From Balanoglossus misakiensis (taxonomy: Eukaryota; Hemichordata), in NCBI GenBank assembly GCA_040954595.2, contig CM082587.2, forward strand, positions 9,982,001 through 10,046,000: a DNA stretch of 64,000 bases. The letters are read 5' to 3'. Position numbers and translations under genes: made by a program. Every line of letters begins with the position of its first letter. Positions within the stretch are counted from its first letter, which is position 1. Shown in pieces: positions 34,301 to 44,371 of the stretch. Below the pieces are notes generated by a model. The model was not told the origin of the DNA and searched no databases. It worked only from the letters and a program-made list of their open reading frames with translations.

Positions 34301-36713
34301 GTTACCATGGAGCTACCACAAACGTATATCCTAGGCGGGAGAGTTGAATCAGCGTGGGGAATGCGTGAAATTGACTGAGATTGTAACCGGGTTGGTTAAA
34401 TTAAAGTGTTCTGAGATAGGTGTGGGTTTGTTATTTTTGATGGTGTAGATGTGTTCATATAGGCATCGTTTGAATTCTCTTTTTGTTTCGCCTATGTATT
34501 GTTTTAGGCATTTCTGGCAGGTGATAATGTAGATAAGGTTGCGAGTAGTGCATTTGATGTTATCAATGACTTTGTGGGTCTTGCCAGTGTGTGTACTTGT
34601 GATGGTGTCGGTTTTAATTTGTGATATACACTCGTATACGAATTACGATGACGTCAAAAAAAGAATGATATCATGGGATTATATGTAATTGTTCACAGGA
34701 GAATCTGTCGTGTTCAGTGCGATACTCGAAATCAACAACACAATTTTCCCAGTGCAATTCGTTGGTTTGTGTTTCCTCCAGTGCGGTCAACATAACATGC
34801 AATCTGATTGGCTGGGTCAGAATGCGCGATTTCAACGGGAGCTTCAGTGAGAGTAGGTCAGATGTAGTGTAAGGCGACAGTTTACGACTTTGATTTTTGA
34901 GGCAGTTACCTCCTTTAATGAAATGGATTTTCTTCTTTACACATGGGATTTTTCATTCAATCATATGATATATTTAGTGTGATTTACAAAGTGTGTCTTT
35001 GCTGTGGTTTGTGTGTACTGACATTGTACAGTAGAGTTTCATAGATTCAGTAGTAGGCAAATAATGTTTTGTACAGTATAGCTTTATAGATCAGAGTGTT
35101 TGTCATGCTGTGGCAATTTTCTACCAGAATGACTGGACCATGTCTTTGTTTGGTTTCCCTTGTTAATTTAGCATGTATTTAGTGTACATGAGTTATACTG
35201 TAAAACACGAGTTAAAATTTTCGCGATATCGAGAGAGGCCACTGTTTCGCGAGTATTAATTTTTGCGTTCTCTTATTTCATTCACTGCATTATTATCTTC
35301 GAAAAAAATTAACGCGCCTTTTTATTTTCACGCTATTTTGGCTCTAGCGTACATTTGTATTTTGCGAAAATTAATTGCTCGCGAAAATAAAGTGATTTAC
35401 AGTAAATTGATGCATCCGTTATGAGGGAAACTTTGTATTATTTTGTACTTGTAGGATGAATTTATGGAGCGAAAGCAATGATGGCCTGAACTCTAGGTTG
35501 GTCCATAATGAATGCAAAGTGGTGGATGGTGAGAACTACATCTATCATCTGGGTGGTTGTGATGTGTATGGTCACCAGACGGCGTTCTCGGTTATTGATG
35601 TGGCAAACTTCCAGAAAGTTGTCACTGTTGCAAAGCAGTATGTGACCACGGATTTCCCCCAGAGGAAAGGTCAATTCAAGGTAACAAGAAATGGCATGGT
35701 ACTATCTGGGCATTGCACAAAGTTTAAAAGCAAATTGTATTTTAGGTAGTGTGTTCCTGTCATTACAACAGGTGAAACACAGAATTTCAATGGACCACAG
35801 TATAAACAAAAGCATCTGTGTAAATAAATTGAGAAAAACTGTAAAACGGGAAATTTTTGCGAACGATAAATTTTCATGAACTATGCAAGAGCCAAAAAAT
35901 GTTTTTGGGTGATAACGATGCAGTTAAATATGAGAACGTGAAAATAAATTATCTTGTAACAGTTGCCTCTATTGAAAATTTCCTTCATGAGTTTGAGATG
36001 CTTTTGTACAAATTACAATTCCTTTTATCAGATTCAATGGATTGACTTCGCTCAAATTTCCTATGGTGCTACAAAGCATAATGTCTGCTTTGAACTACAT
36101 GTACTACCCTGTAGCTATGTAGCTAGTATCTCGCTGCTTGTTGGTTATGCTTAGGGTTTTGTATACATGTACATGTGCCACTGTCTGTTCGTATTCCTAG
36201 TCATGATATATACATAAGAAGGTAAATTATTTTGTGTCCTACTGGTACTACCAGTTAAAGAGTTCATTCATTCATTCATTCATTCATTCATTCATTCATT
36301 CATTCATTCATTCATTCATTCATTCATTCCATCATTCAGTCAGTCAGTCCAATCAATTCCAGTCCAATCAAGTCCAGTCTGTCGGTCATTCATTCAGTCA
36401 GACATCCATCTATCTATCCATCGTTCCATCGATCGATCAATCCATCCATCCATCCATCATTCATTCCTTCAGTCAGTCCCACCAAGGCCAGTCAGTCGGT
36501 CGTTCAGTCAAGTCCATCCATCCATCCATCCATCCAACCAATCAATGTTATTATTATTCCTTACAGATTGCAATGGCATTTGCTGTCAGTGGTTGGTCCC
36601 AATGTATGGTGCCATGATGCCATATCTGAATGATTTGGAATTGCATGAGCATTGTTACTTTAAAGGACCTCAGGGTTGCCATGATGAAGCAGTGCTTATC
36701 TATCTTGACATAA
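31321..36713 (+). CDS. Unrecognised spliced gene, five in-frame exons
   Basis: Exons: 31321-31501 (GFRVKESAYVPEGWKA), 32154-32243 (ESFQRRIAKHPESDIFKIAY), 33485-33598 (EFAIELYKLLHSRAAKLD), 35455-35669 or 35680 (ENYIYHLGGCDVYGHQTAF) and 36567-36713 (CCQWLVPMYGAMMPYLNDLE). Junctions 1-2, 2-3 and 3-4 keep frame with GT-AG sites. The 4-5 junction works only with the weaker donor at 35670. Upstream exons with the start codon were not found. The N-terminal part is basic, the middle helical, and the later part has several Cys/His (CNGICC, HEHC, GCH) that might bind metal. I recognise no family. The last exon ends one base into a codon, which fits the zinc-finger exon at 37790 in frame, so the two may be one gene. 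Confidence 0.65.
32455..33060. repeat. Dispersed repeat, interrupted copy
   Basis: Reverse-complement partner of 19440-19640, split by the 402-bp element at 32640-33041. Confidence 0.7.
32640..33041. mobile_element. 402-bp TIR element with a 9-bp target duplication (MULE-like)
   Basis: The ends TAGCCCGGAGACACAGGCG and CGCCTGTGTCTCCGGGCTA are inverted, flanked by GGATTCTAG at 32631-32639 and 33042-33050. The copy at about 19450 shows the site unduplicated. No ORF. Confidence 0.85.
33648..33942. repeat. Dispersed 0.3-kb repeat, copy 2
   Basis: Matches 2250-2540 over its length, in the same orientation. Intronic in the 31321-36713 gene. Confidence 0.75.
34153..34883. mobile_element. TIR-bounded segment carrying a GIY-YIG fragment
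   Basis: About 55 bp at each end are inverted: left AGCTGTCGCCTCACACTACA, right its complement ending GGCGACAGTTT. Between them is a reverse-strand GIY-YIG nuclease fragment (34386-34624). Confidence 0.65.
34386..34624 (-). pseudogene. GIY-YIG endonuclease fragment (Penelope-like)
   Basis: About 80 residues are open on the minus strand with LIYIITCQKCLKQYIGETK followed by R...H...I and EHFNL. This is the GIY-YIG nuclease pattern (LIY-x-I-x-C-x2-C-x-x-x-YIGET) with the CxxC knuckle that Penelope-like retroelements carry at the C-terminus of their polymerase. No RT sequence is next to it. It is open but has no start and no partner domain, so it is a fragment; other GIY-YIG families cannot be excluded. 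Confidence 0.65.
35195..35405. mobile_element. 211-bp MITE with TACTGTAAA ends
   Basis: TACTGTAAA and TTTACAGTA at the ends, with inverted GAAAATTTTCGCGA-like blocks inside. It lies just upstream of the exon at 35455. A related fragment (CTGTAAAACGGGAAATTTTT) starts at about 35838, after that exon, and another copy starts at 11612. Confidence 0.75.
36262..36540. repeat. (ATTC)n and (ATCC)n microsatellite
   Basis: A long (ATTC)n run to about 36330, then degenerate (AGTC)n, (ATCC)n and related tetramers up to 36540. It ends about 25 bp before a splice acceptor. Confidence 0.9.
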
Positions 36714-37391
36714 GTAAGTTATTGAAATTAATAATAATCGTAATAATATAGGAGATTTATTATGCATTAATCCTTTGAGTCGCATTGTGTCCTCACACAC
36801 AAAGTTTATGTATAGGCACTGAGGCTCAGTCCCATAGACAATGGGTTGCGGAGAGGTGTTAATCCTTACACCGGCTCAGGTCTGACCGGCAAAGCCGTCT
36901 CAAATCTAAGCCGTTTCAGAACCACTATACACCATCCACACATGTTTTTTAAGACGGTATCTTATCTGAAAAGCTTCAGAACCATCTCAAATTTATCCTG
37001 TGTGAACCTGGTATGTATTACCTTTAATACTCGCAATAGCTGAATTAAATTTGAGAAATTTTGCTGCAGCTAATAATAAAACGTACCCTTCACTCTTGTT
37101 ATTAGAGCAGTTGAATTAAAGGAATAATAGGCCACGTAATTTGCAAAGCTTATGTTCCTAACCCCTATTTCCCTCTTTAGAGGTCCAACTTAACCATAGA
37201 AAACAGTGGCTTTGGACTGAACCATTATAGGTTAATTAGTGTTTCCGTTAGCATAAAAACTTGTGTCCTACATGTATATCTCCGTCTGTGAACTCGAGAT
37301 TAAAATCGTTCCCTTGTTTCAAAGTGGGTCTCAACGCACGAAAGGTCATTCATCGTGTTCTGCGGCGTCACCCTGTTAATAATTATAAATA
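36714..37391. other. Intron-like, no supported exon
   Basis: Between the 36567-36713 exon and the zinc-finger exon. A short stretch near 37200 (CCATAGAAAACAGTGGCTTTGG) is like one near 1895 and marks another dispersed repeat. Confidence 0.45.
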
Positions 37392-37586
37392 TTAAAGGTA
37401 TACCGGTACGGTCACCTACATGTATGCAAATATAGCTACAGTTACCATGGCAAATGGAGATCTAACCAATCAAAGACTGTGTAGCACACGCAAACAAAAG
37501 AGATCATATATTCTCTAGAGCACTCAATTATGCTATTTCAGCCATATATGGGCATATGTAAACTAGGGGTGTCCGTATACCTTTAA
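37392..37586. mobile_element. Short TIR element (MITE), partner of 1616-1795
   Basis: The ends TTAAAGGTATACCGGTACGG and GTCCGTATACCTTTAA are inverted. Inverted orientation relative to the copy at 1616. Confidence 0.75.
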
Positions 37587-37789
37587 TGAATGTACGTGCA
37601 AAAGTTAGACTTCTTAAGGATATAGGCAGAAGAAATGTAAGAATGCTAAAAATCTGCAAATTACATGACAACAGTTGAATCATGCCAACGAGGGGTAGAA
37701 AAGGCTTCTTAATCGGTATTCCTGTGTATTTGACAGAAAAATCGACCCTGGTCAACTTCCTATTTTAAAGTGGTGCCATCTCTCTGAAG

Positions 37790-39015
37790 TGACGACCAGC
37801 CAATTGCCACGCCCTGAAAGCCAGTACCATGGAAACACCAACGAAAGAGTGTGTCACCATGACGATGGCATGTATTCTGTGGTGCCGGAAACTAACATGG
37901 GAATCACTGATGTTAAAAGCATTGCTGTCGACTCGGAAATGAGACAACACGAAAATGAAGCGAGACACTGTGACAGTTTGGATGTCGATACCAGAAATTG
38001 CCAACCGAGCTCGACAGCAATAACCGGCCAGAATTTTGAGAATATGAGAGACATTGTGGATAATTTTGACACCATCGATGAACAGTCAGGAAATTCAAAT
38101 CGAGAGAACTTGAAACTGTATCCAAATGTCGGAATTGACAATGCAGTGTTGGATCGACACGGTGGCGAAGGAAGTTCACGCGCTCGTGGAGACGTCAGTT
38201 TTGTGGAGAGTGTCTCTTTCCCAGCTCAGTGTCTGGAGAATGTCACCCAATCGGAAATCTCGCAAAGTGTGGATGAGAAGGAGAGCAAAGATGAGATTGT
38301 CATCAAAGAGGAAAGCCCTGGGGATGAGATCGTGTATATGTGTAACCCGAGGGGCCATCAGTGTCATGTGTTGGTGAAACCACCGAGGCAGACCGCGTGA
38401 ATGTGGAAATAGAAGCAGAGTCTGACAGCTCGCAAATCTTCATCCCCCCTTCTGAGACCTCCCAGGCACTGACACGGCCTAAACAAAACATCCAACCATT
38501 CAGACCCACAGCCAACACTGCAAAAGTTCCAAAAGCCTGGAAGTCAAAACTCGGACTGTTATCCGTTGCTGGCTACAACAAGAAAAGATCCTTGAAAGGA
38601 AGATACTTTGTGTGTCATCTATGCTCAGCAGGGTTTGACAACAGAAGTCGGCTTCTAGCCCACATGAAAAGTCACACCAAGGGTGCGCAGAAGAAGGCCG
38701 TGGAATGCAAGGACTGTCGGGAGAAATTCAACAACAAGGAAAGCCTGGTTGCCCACCGGAGAGACCCCTTTCCAGTGCGACGTATGCGGAAAAGCGTTCA
38801 AATTCCGCAACCGGTTGATCTCGCACACCAGGACGCACACCAGAGAAAAAACCTTTTCAATGTCTTATGTGCAATAAACGTTTCAGCGACCGGTCCAACC
38901 TCAACGCCCACCGCAGAGTTCACACCGGAGAAAGACCTTTCGACTGCTCCGTGTGCGGGGCCAGTTTTGGACACCGATCCAACCTCCGGAAGCACTACCT
39001 GAGATACCACAGTTG
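37790..39015 (+). pseudogene. C2H2 zinc-finger exon with three frame breaks
   Basis: After an acceptor at 37788-37789 the frame runs through an acidic region (ending IKEESPGDEIVYMC), then shifts between 38343 and 38400. The second frame holds two fingers (FVCHLCSAGF...H.KSH and [10 protein letters not shown]...AHRR). It shifts again near 38757, where an expected HTGE linker is shortened, into the finger [19 protein letters not shown], and again in an A6 run near 38850 into two final fingers ([10 protein letters not shown]..., [10 protein letters not shown]...) ending at 39015. Five fingers in all, with TGE(K/R)P-type linkers, so a DNA-binding transcription regulator. It may be the last exon of the 31321-36713 gene, since the phases fit. 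One shift lies in a homopolymer and could be a base-call error; three together suggest decay or poor sequence. Confidence 0.7.
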
Positions 39016-39116
39016 AGATGCACCTCCGGTCTGATAGATAAAAAGGAATCCATGTTTAAATCTAACATTTCAGATGCACAGTAAGATGGGCAATTATACC
39101 AGATGGATTCTGCCAC

Positions 39117-39217
39117 CCGACAATTACGTATATATATCGTATGACTAACGAGGCGACATCCATAATCGTCCGAGGTTGATATTATGGATGACGCCGAGGT
39201 AGTCATACGATATTTAA
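39117..39217. repeat. Left hairpin of the Crypton region
   Basis: Arms of about 33 nt, ATATCGTATGACTA..CATCCATAAT and its near complement, with CGAGG-type motifs at the mismatches. Confidence 0.75.
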
Positions 39218-39567
39218 CATACACAACGAGTGAAAGGTGCAGGCCCCTCTACAAGTAAACACCCCTCAACCGACAATACAGTGTTTAAACATCTTTTGTA
39301 TGGACCCTAAGCGGTTGATATCAGCCTATCTTTCAAAATGGTATGGTCCTACTTACGGAAAGTATTTAATTATTCAGCGTTTTGCACCTGGGATGCATAT
39401 ATTACCTAGTTCAACCAATTATTGTTTAGTAATAAGCTCACATGCAATGTTTCTTCCAATTGTATTGGCTGTGCATGTTTTACATATGCACAATAGCATA
39501 TCTTATAATATAAATGCACGGCCACGAGGCACAATTTCTTTCTACCTGAACGTGTCATAGTGGCAGC

Positions 39568-41153
39568 ATGGCGCATGAGGTGTATCCCGATTTTTCTGAT
39601 ATCTCTGATGAAGAGTTAATTGAAGCCTCACAAGCAGCAGAATATTTGAACGAGCTTGGCTTCGAAAATATCGATATAGCAGTCAGGAGCATTCCTTCGG
39701 TGAGTCACGAATTCTTTTATTCATTCCGCCATTTTCACCTTTTTATCGTGTACGTTGTCGTTGAACATGCAAGTAAGAATGTATATTGAATCATTTTTTA
39801 TTTCGTTAAAGGACATTCCCAGAGGGCGGTTTGCTGACCCAGTGTCGGATTCCTGCGTACAGGGGGTTGCAAAAAATTCCATTCCCAAGAATACTCAACG
39901 CCGTAATATGTGGGCGCTACGGACTTTCAACGAATGGGCCATGGCCCGAAATAATATTCGCGTCGAGTCGTCAACTGATGAGAAAGTGAAGATAACTCGT
40001 AGTATAGAAACGATGTCCACAGACGATTTGCAGTATTGGCTTATCAAGTTTGTACTGGAGGCGAGGAAAGTCGACGGACACCCCTACCCACCAAAAACTT
40101 TACTCTCATTGATAATGGGCTTGCAAAGTTATGTATGTTTCGAAAGACAAACCCGGACAAACTTTCTTGCCGACCAAGAATTTGTTGGTTTCCGTCAGGT
40201 TCTTGATGCAGAGATGAAGAGACTGTCTAGCATTGGTATCGGAACAAACAAGAAACAGGCTGAGGCAATATCTACTGAGCAAATCGATTTACTGTGGAAA
40301 ATGAAACTACTAGGCGACCATTCCCCCAGGGTTCTTGTCCGCACAATGATATTCTTGAATGGGAAAAATTTTGCCCTCAGAAGTGGACAGGAACACCGTG
40401 CGCTTCGCTTTGACCCACCTCAGATTACTTTGCGTGAACCTGATGGCGACACTCCGTATCTGCTATACGTGGAAGACGTGTCAAAAAGCAACCAAGGTGG
40501 ACTAAAACACATGAAAGTTCGTCGAAAGGAAGTGAAACATTATGCAAATACTGATAATCCAGCGAGATGTCATGTTCGGCTATATAAAAAATACGTTTCG
40601 CTGTGTCCACCAAATGGGAAAAAGAGTACGTTCTACTTGCAACCCTTGCGAAAATACGAAGAATCGTCGAAGGTGTGGTTCAGCAAACAGGCTATGGGCC
40701 ACAACTCCCTGCAACTTGTGGTACCTGAACTATTTAGAGCAGCTGGGATAAATGGTCACTTTACCAATCACAGCCTGAGAGCTACAGCTGCTACGAGCCT
40801 TTTCCAAAACGGAGTTGATGAACAGTTGATTATGGAACGCACAGGACATCGTTCTGTAGAAGGCGAGTACATGTATCTCCTTTTTTCAAAACAGTTTTAA
40901 AAAGTAAATGCACTTTATGATCTCTTAATTTACTGATTTATTGTTTACATTTCAAGGTGTTCGTAATTACAAGCGTTCGAGTCAGGAACATCAGAAGAGG
41001 GTGAGTGACATCTTAAATGGTCCAGCTGCAACCAAAAGCCATCGCGAAACCCCAATTAAAAGTGATAATACCGACGTCAAAGAACATGAAATCTCCAGCA
41101 ACGTCAAGTCCGGTGTGGTTTACAACAACTGTATATTCCATATTCAAAAATAG
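39568..41153 (+). CDS. Crypton tyrosine recombinase (DUF3504/KIAA1958-like)
   Basis: Three exons: 39568-39699, 39812-40862 and 40957-41153, giving about 460 residues. The ATG at 39568 opens an acidic leader. Exon 2 has the SAM-like N-terminal region (NTQRRNMWALRTFNEW) and most of the catalytic domain. YR residues are in place: R in FALRSGQEHRALRF, H-x2-R in NHSLRATAAT, H in RTGHRSVEG and, across the last intron, Y in GVRNYKR. Intron 1 is GT-AG. Intron 2 keeps frame only with a GC donor (GCGAGT at 40863), a known minor type. The protein would cut and rejoin DNA through a 3'-phosphotyrosine to move the element. The same fold was domesticated in ZMYM2/3/4, QRICH1 and KIAA1958, so a host gene is the alternative, but the hairpin context favours a transposon. 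No stop or frameshift is seen. Confidence 0.8.
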
Positions 41154-41227
41154 AAATTGAATGTAATTGAATAAATATTAAGATGTTTAAATGTTACATT
41201 TTGTAGTTTTGTCTGCATTTTTATTTG

Positions 41228-41283
41228 GAGGTAGGTCGTGATATTGTCTCGAGGCGTAGCCGAGAGTCAATATCACGACCGTA
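41228..41283. repeat. Right hairpin of the Crypton region
   Basis: GTCGTGATATTG and its complement CAATATCACGAC enclose an inner stem CTCG-AGGCGTAGC-CGAG. Confidence 0.8.
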
Positions 41284-41861
41284 CCGCCAAATATTCATTT
41301 TCGAGGCATGATGGCTGAAATATCACCTCAAAATGAGGTTGCTCTCTAAAATATCAACCGCTAAATCTATTGTACTATCTGTGACGAGTTGTGTATATTA
41401 CTTGGTGGGGTTTTTTGTCAGACATTGACACTGCAAAGATCAATTATTACCAAATCTTTGTACAGTCAAACCTGTGTTAGTGACCACCTCTATATAGTGG
41501 CCACTATGTTACGGTCCCTGTGCAATTTACAAATTACACATGCATTAATTGACCTCTCTATAAAGACCACCTGTCTATAAAGGCCAGTTTATGAAAGTCC
41601 CTTGACTGGCCACTAAATACACAGTCAGGTTTGACAGTATCATACATTTCCTTCGTTTTCTGCCAGCATTGCAATATAGACTGACCATATGCCACATGAC
41701 TTAATGCAGATATTTTTTTTCAGTGCATTATTTCTATTGTTTTTCTGGTTACAGTAGAAAAATGTAGCATCTCTGCCTCCGTTGTAACTTCATTGCAGAG
41801 GTTTTATGTTCAGATAAGTTAAGATAAACAGTATTGAGAAATAAAGTGTAACTTTTAGTGT

Positions 41862-41985
41862 AAGGCCATTGTCACATTTTTTTCACTCATTTCAGCAAAG
41901 CTACAACTTTCTACTGTTTGCTTAACTTCTTCCTCTGACTTCGGATGGCCCAAATATTCTACAATATAGACCGCATCTCATAAAG
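41862..41985 (-). pseudogene. Sulfotransferase C-terminal fragment
   Basis: A minus-strand frame reads EYLGHPKSEEEVKQTVESCSF, equivalent to the FLDRPKSDEEIEKVAESCSF segment of the neighbouring sulfotransferase copy. It ends in a stop soon after. Only this piece remains, suggesting an old tandem SULT copy. Confidence 0.55.
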
Positions 41986-42139
41986 TTGAAGTGAAATCTG
42001 TGAAATTTCCCATGTGCTGAAATTCTGCTACAAAGTTCCTGCAGTAGAACCTGCTCTGGCAACTTCACATATTGGAATGAATATAACATCATCTGTGTGC
42101 AATTTCCATCATGACAAATTTAATTCTATGTTTCTACAA

Positions 42140-43071
42140 CTAAAGAATGTCTCTCATATCATAAACAAATTTCAATCCATGTTCCTCGGCTTTCTCAGTA
42201 ACTTCTCGATCAAAAAATTCATTTTGCGCGACAGTGAAGTGTTTTCCAATCACCGACTTGACCTCTGCGCTGGTGACGAGCATCATCTGGAAAGGAATGT
42301 GTGTCCGCGCCAACCATTGAATATTGACGGAAGATTTCCTTCCCTTGACTCATTGCAACAAAACTGCAACTTTCAGCCACTTTTTCAATTTCCTCATCTG
42401 ACTTCGGACGATCCAGAAAATCTGTGATCTGGCACAACACAGATTTCAAATCTCTCTTCATATCTTCAAATGTGACGTGTAGCACATTGTCCTGCTGGGC
42501 GTATCGTTTCCATGCCAACACATGATCCAACCAAGAGCCGTACAACACTTTTCCCTGAACGAAAGCCTTAACCCAGTCGTTCCAATTCAAATCCATCTCG
42601 ATCCAGGGATTGATTTCATATAGCTATAATACGACACGCATACATCTTTTGGATTTCTGGCCACTGTGGTATAACTTTACACATCTTTTCACCTTTGACC
42701 CATGACTTTGAGAATAACTGTGGAAGAAGATGGCAGAATAATAACCTTGGTGACGTCATCTTCTGCAAGGATGTCTTCACAGCCTTTGCATGTTCACCAT
42801 ACATACCAGGTATATGATCAGCGTCCTCGTAAAGTAGGTCAAGGCGCACTGTTTTCTTTGTGGCTGGCAGTAAGAAATTTAGGTCACTATACATGCTAGT
42901 TAAGGCCTTCAACATCCAGTATGTTCCTGATTTGATATACGTCACAATGATGATATCGTCGTGTCTTACGTCCCATGTGTCTATCGGATTGGTCTGTACG
43001 GTCTCTATGTTATGGACACAGTTTATGAAGTAACAACCGTTGTAGAAGAAACCTGGCCATTCCTTCGCCAT
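42140..43071 (-). pseudogene. Cytosolic sulfotransferase (SULT) pseudogene, intronless
   Basis: SULTs move sulfate from PAPS to small alcohols and phenols in the cytosol. The copy starts at the ATG at 43071 (MAKEWPGFFYNGCYF) and has the PAPS phosphate loop as YIKSGTYW (usual YPKSGTxW). It then shifts frame near 42668, inside the VARNPKD segment, and again near 42600 before LNWNDWVKAFVQG. After HVTFEDMKRDL and VGDWK it shifts a third time near 42247, in the RKG.GDWKxHF segment, and ends KFVYDMRDIL at 42140. Full-length coverage on one continuous stretch with no introns looks like a retrocopy, though I see no poly-A tail. Three frame breaks make it non-functional as read. Confidence 0.8.
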
Positions 43072-43296
43072 TGTGTTTATTGTACTGTCCAAAGCGTGAA
43101 GTGAAAAGAACAATTTACAGTGCAGACCCATTGACCCTTGCTTGTCAGATAGGCCTAGGAAATATTGAGGGCGCTATTCACTTGTAACATGTCATAGACT
43201 ATCGTCGCCCTTTAATCCACATTCGTCCCAGAGATTTCCTTTTGTATAAACCACGTGGTACGTATTTGATTTAACCAGTGATTGTTATCCTGACAG

Positions 43297-43690
43297 AGGA
43301 GCAATAACTGACTACCGAAAGAATGGTTCCGTCAAGCGATTCACTTTCAAAGAGTTGAGACGTCAGGTTGATGGGCTGGCATCTGGTTTGATGGAGCTCG
43401 GTCTGCGAAGAGGTGAAAGGTTGGGACTGCTAGTTGGAAGGCAATACGAATATGTAGTGGGTTACTTGGGAGCTGTCAAAGCTGGACTGATCTGTGTTCG
43501 ACTCGATACATCTCTAAAATCAGAGGACCTCGCAAAACAGATCACTAAAACCAGATGTGATGTATTGGTAGTGGACAACAATTGTCTTCCCAACATCGCT
43601 ACGTTTAGTTCCTGGAGTGGAGGAAGCGTCTGGCCTTTATACTCCCAAGCTTCTTCCAAGTGTCCGTTGTTTAATCTGTGTTAGTCAAGT
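43297..43690 (+). pseudogene. Acyl-CoA synthetase (AMP-binding) N-terminal fragment
   Basis: After an acceptor (CCTGACAG, to 43296) the frame reads FTFKELRRQVDGLASGLMEL, then LGLLVGRQYEYVVGYLGAVK and RCDVLVVDNN. This is the start of the AMP-binding fold of ACSF2-like medium-chain acyl-CoA synthetases, as judged by the FKEL.R.VD.LA.GL pattern. Near 43606 the family-like continuation (LVPGVEEASG) moves to another frame and soon ends. The ATP/AMP-binding and CoA parts are absent. It looks like one stranded, frameshifted exon. Identification is by pattern, moderate confidence. Confidence 0.6.
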
Positions 43691-44055
43691 CAATCTACGA
43701 GATTTGGGCACCCAACCCACCGCAAATTGCAACAGATTTTTTTTTCTTCACAATGCATTTTGGAGAGGTGTCTAGAACAACATATTAAAATGCACCCAAA
43801 TCCACCTTGTGGAAGTATGTCTAATTGCATAAATCTGAAAAAAAACTTTGCACATTTATTACAAATCTGCATTTGCTACATCCGAAAACAAAGCAACACA
43901 AAAATCAACACACACAAAATCAGCGTTAACTACGTCATCGACGATGACTTGATACAGTACACCATCCAGCTGGTGCATAGTACTGATACAATTAATGTTA
44001 CATGTAGTCATATTACAATGATGTAGTATGACCACCCTAGCCGGCACATTACCTA

Positions 44056-44371
44056 TAATTATATTATACCAGTATATTGATGGTGTAAATCACGCCATTT
44101 GATTGGTCGAGACACGTCATGTGACCGTGATATATTAGCCATATACCACAGTCATATATCATAGTCAAAGAAAATGCCTTTTTAAAATGTTTTATGCAAA
44201 GTTTCAATATACTGGCATAATATAATAGCAATAAAACACCCCCAGCCATGGTATACCACTCGATTTTGACCAGTTGGACTTCATATACGCACTCGCTATC
44301 GCTCGTGCGTATATGTCGTGAACTGGTCAAAATCTCGTGGTATACCATGGCTGGGAATGTTTTATTGCTTA
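44056..44371. mobile_element. Double-hairpin element, family P2 copy 1
   Basis: Stem 1: ATACCAGTATATTGA (44067) with TCAATATACTGGCATA (44206). Stem 2: AATAAAACACCCCCAGCC... (44231) with its near complement ending TGTTTTATT (44367), and an inner stem CGCACTCG/CGTGCG. The second copy, inverted, is at 60833-61107. No ORF. Confidence 0.8.

Larger units (their letters stand above)
39117..41283 (+). mobile_element. Crypton-type DNA transposon
   Basis: An intact tyrosine-recombinase gene (39568-41153) sits between a left hairpin (39117-39217, stem ATATCGTATGACTA...) and a right hairpin (41228-41283, stem GTCGTGATATTG). Cryptons use a YR and usually show no TIR or clear target duplication, which fits. 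The true ends are not proven; the hairpins may lie inside or outside the element. Confidence 0.6.

Noticed and set aside
36234-36617. 127-residue frame
   Set aside because: Mostly (ATTC)n translated as SFIHSFIH; not a gene.
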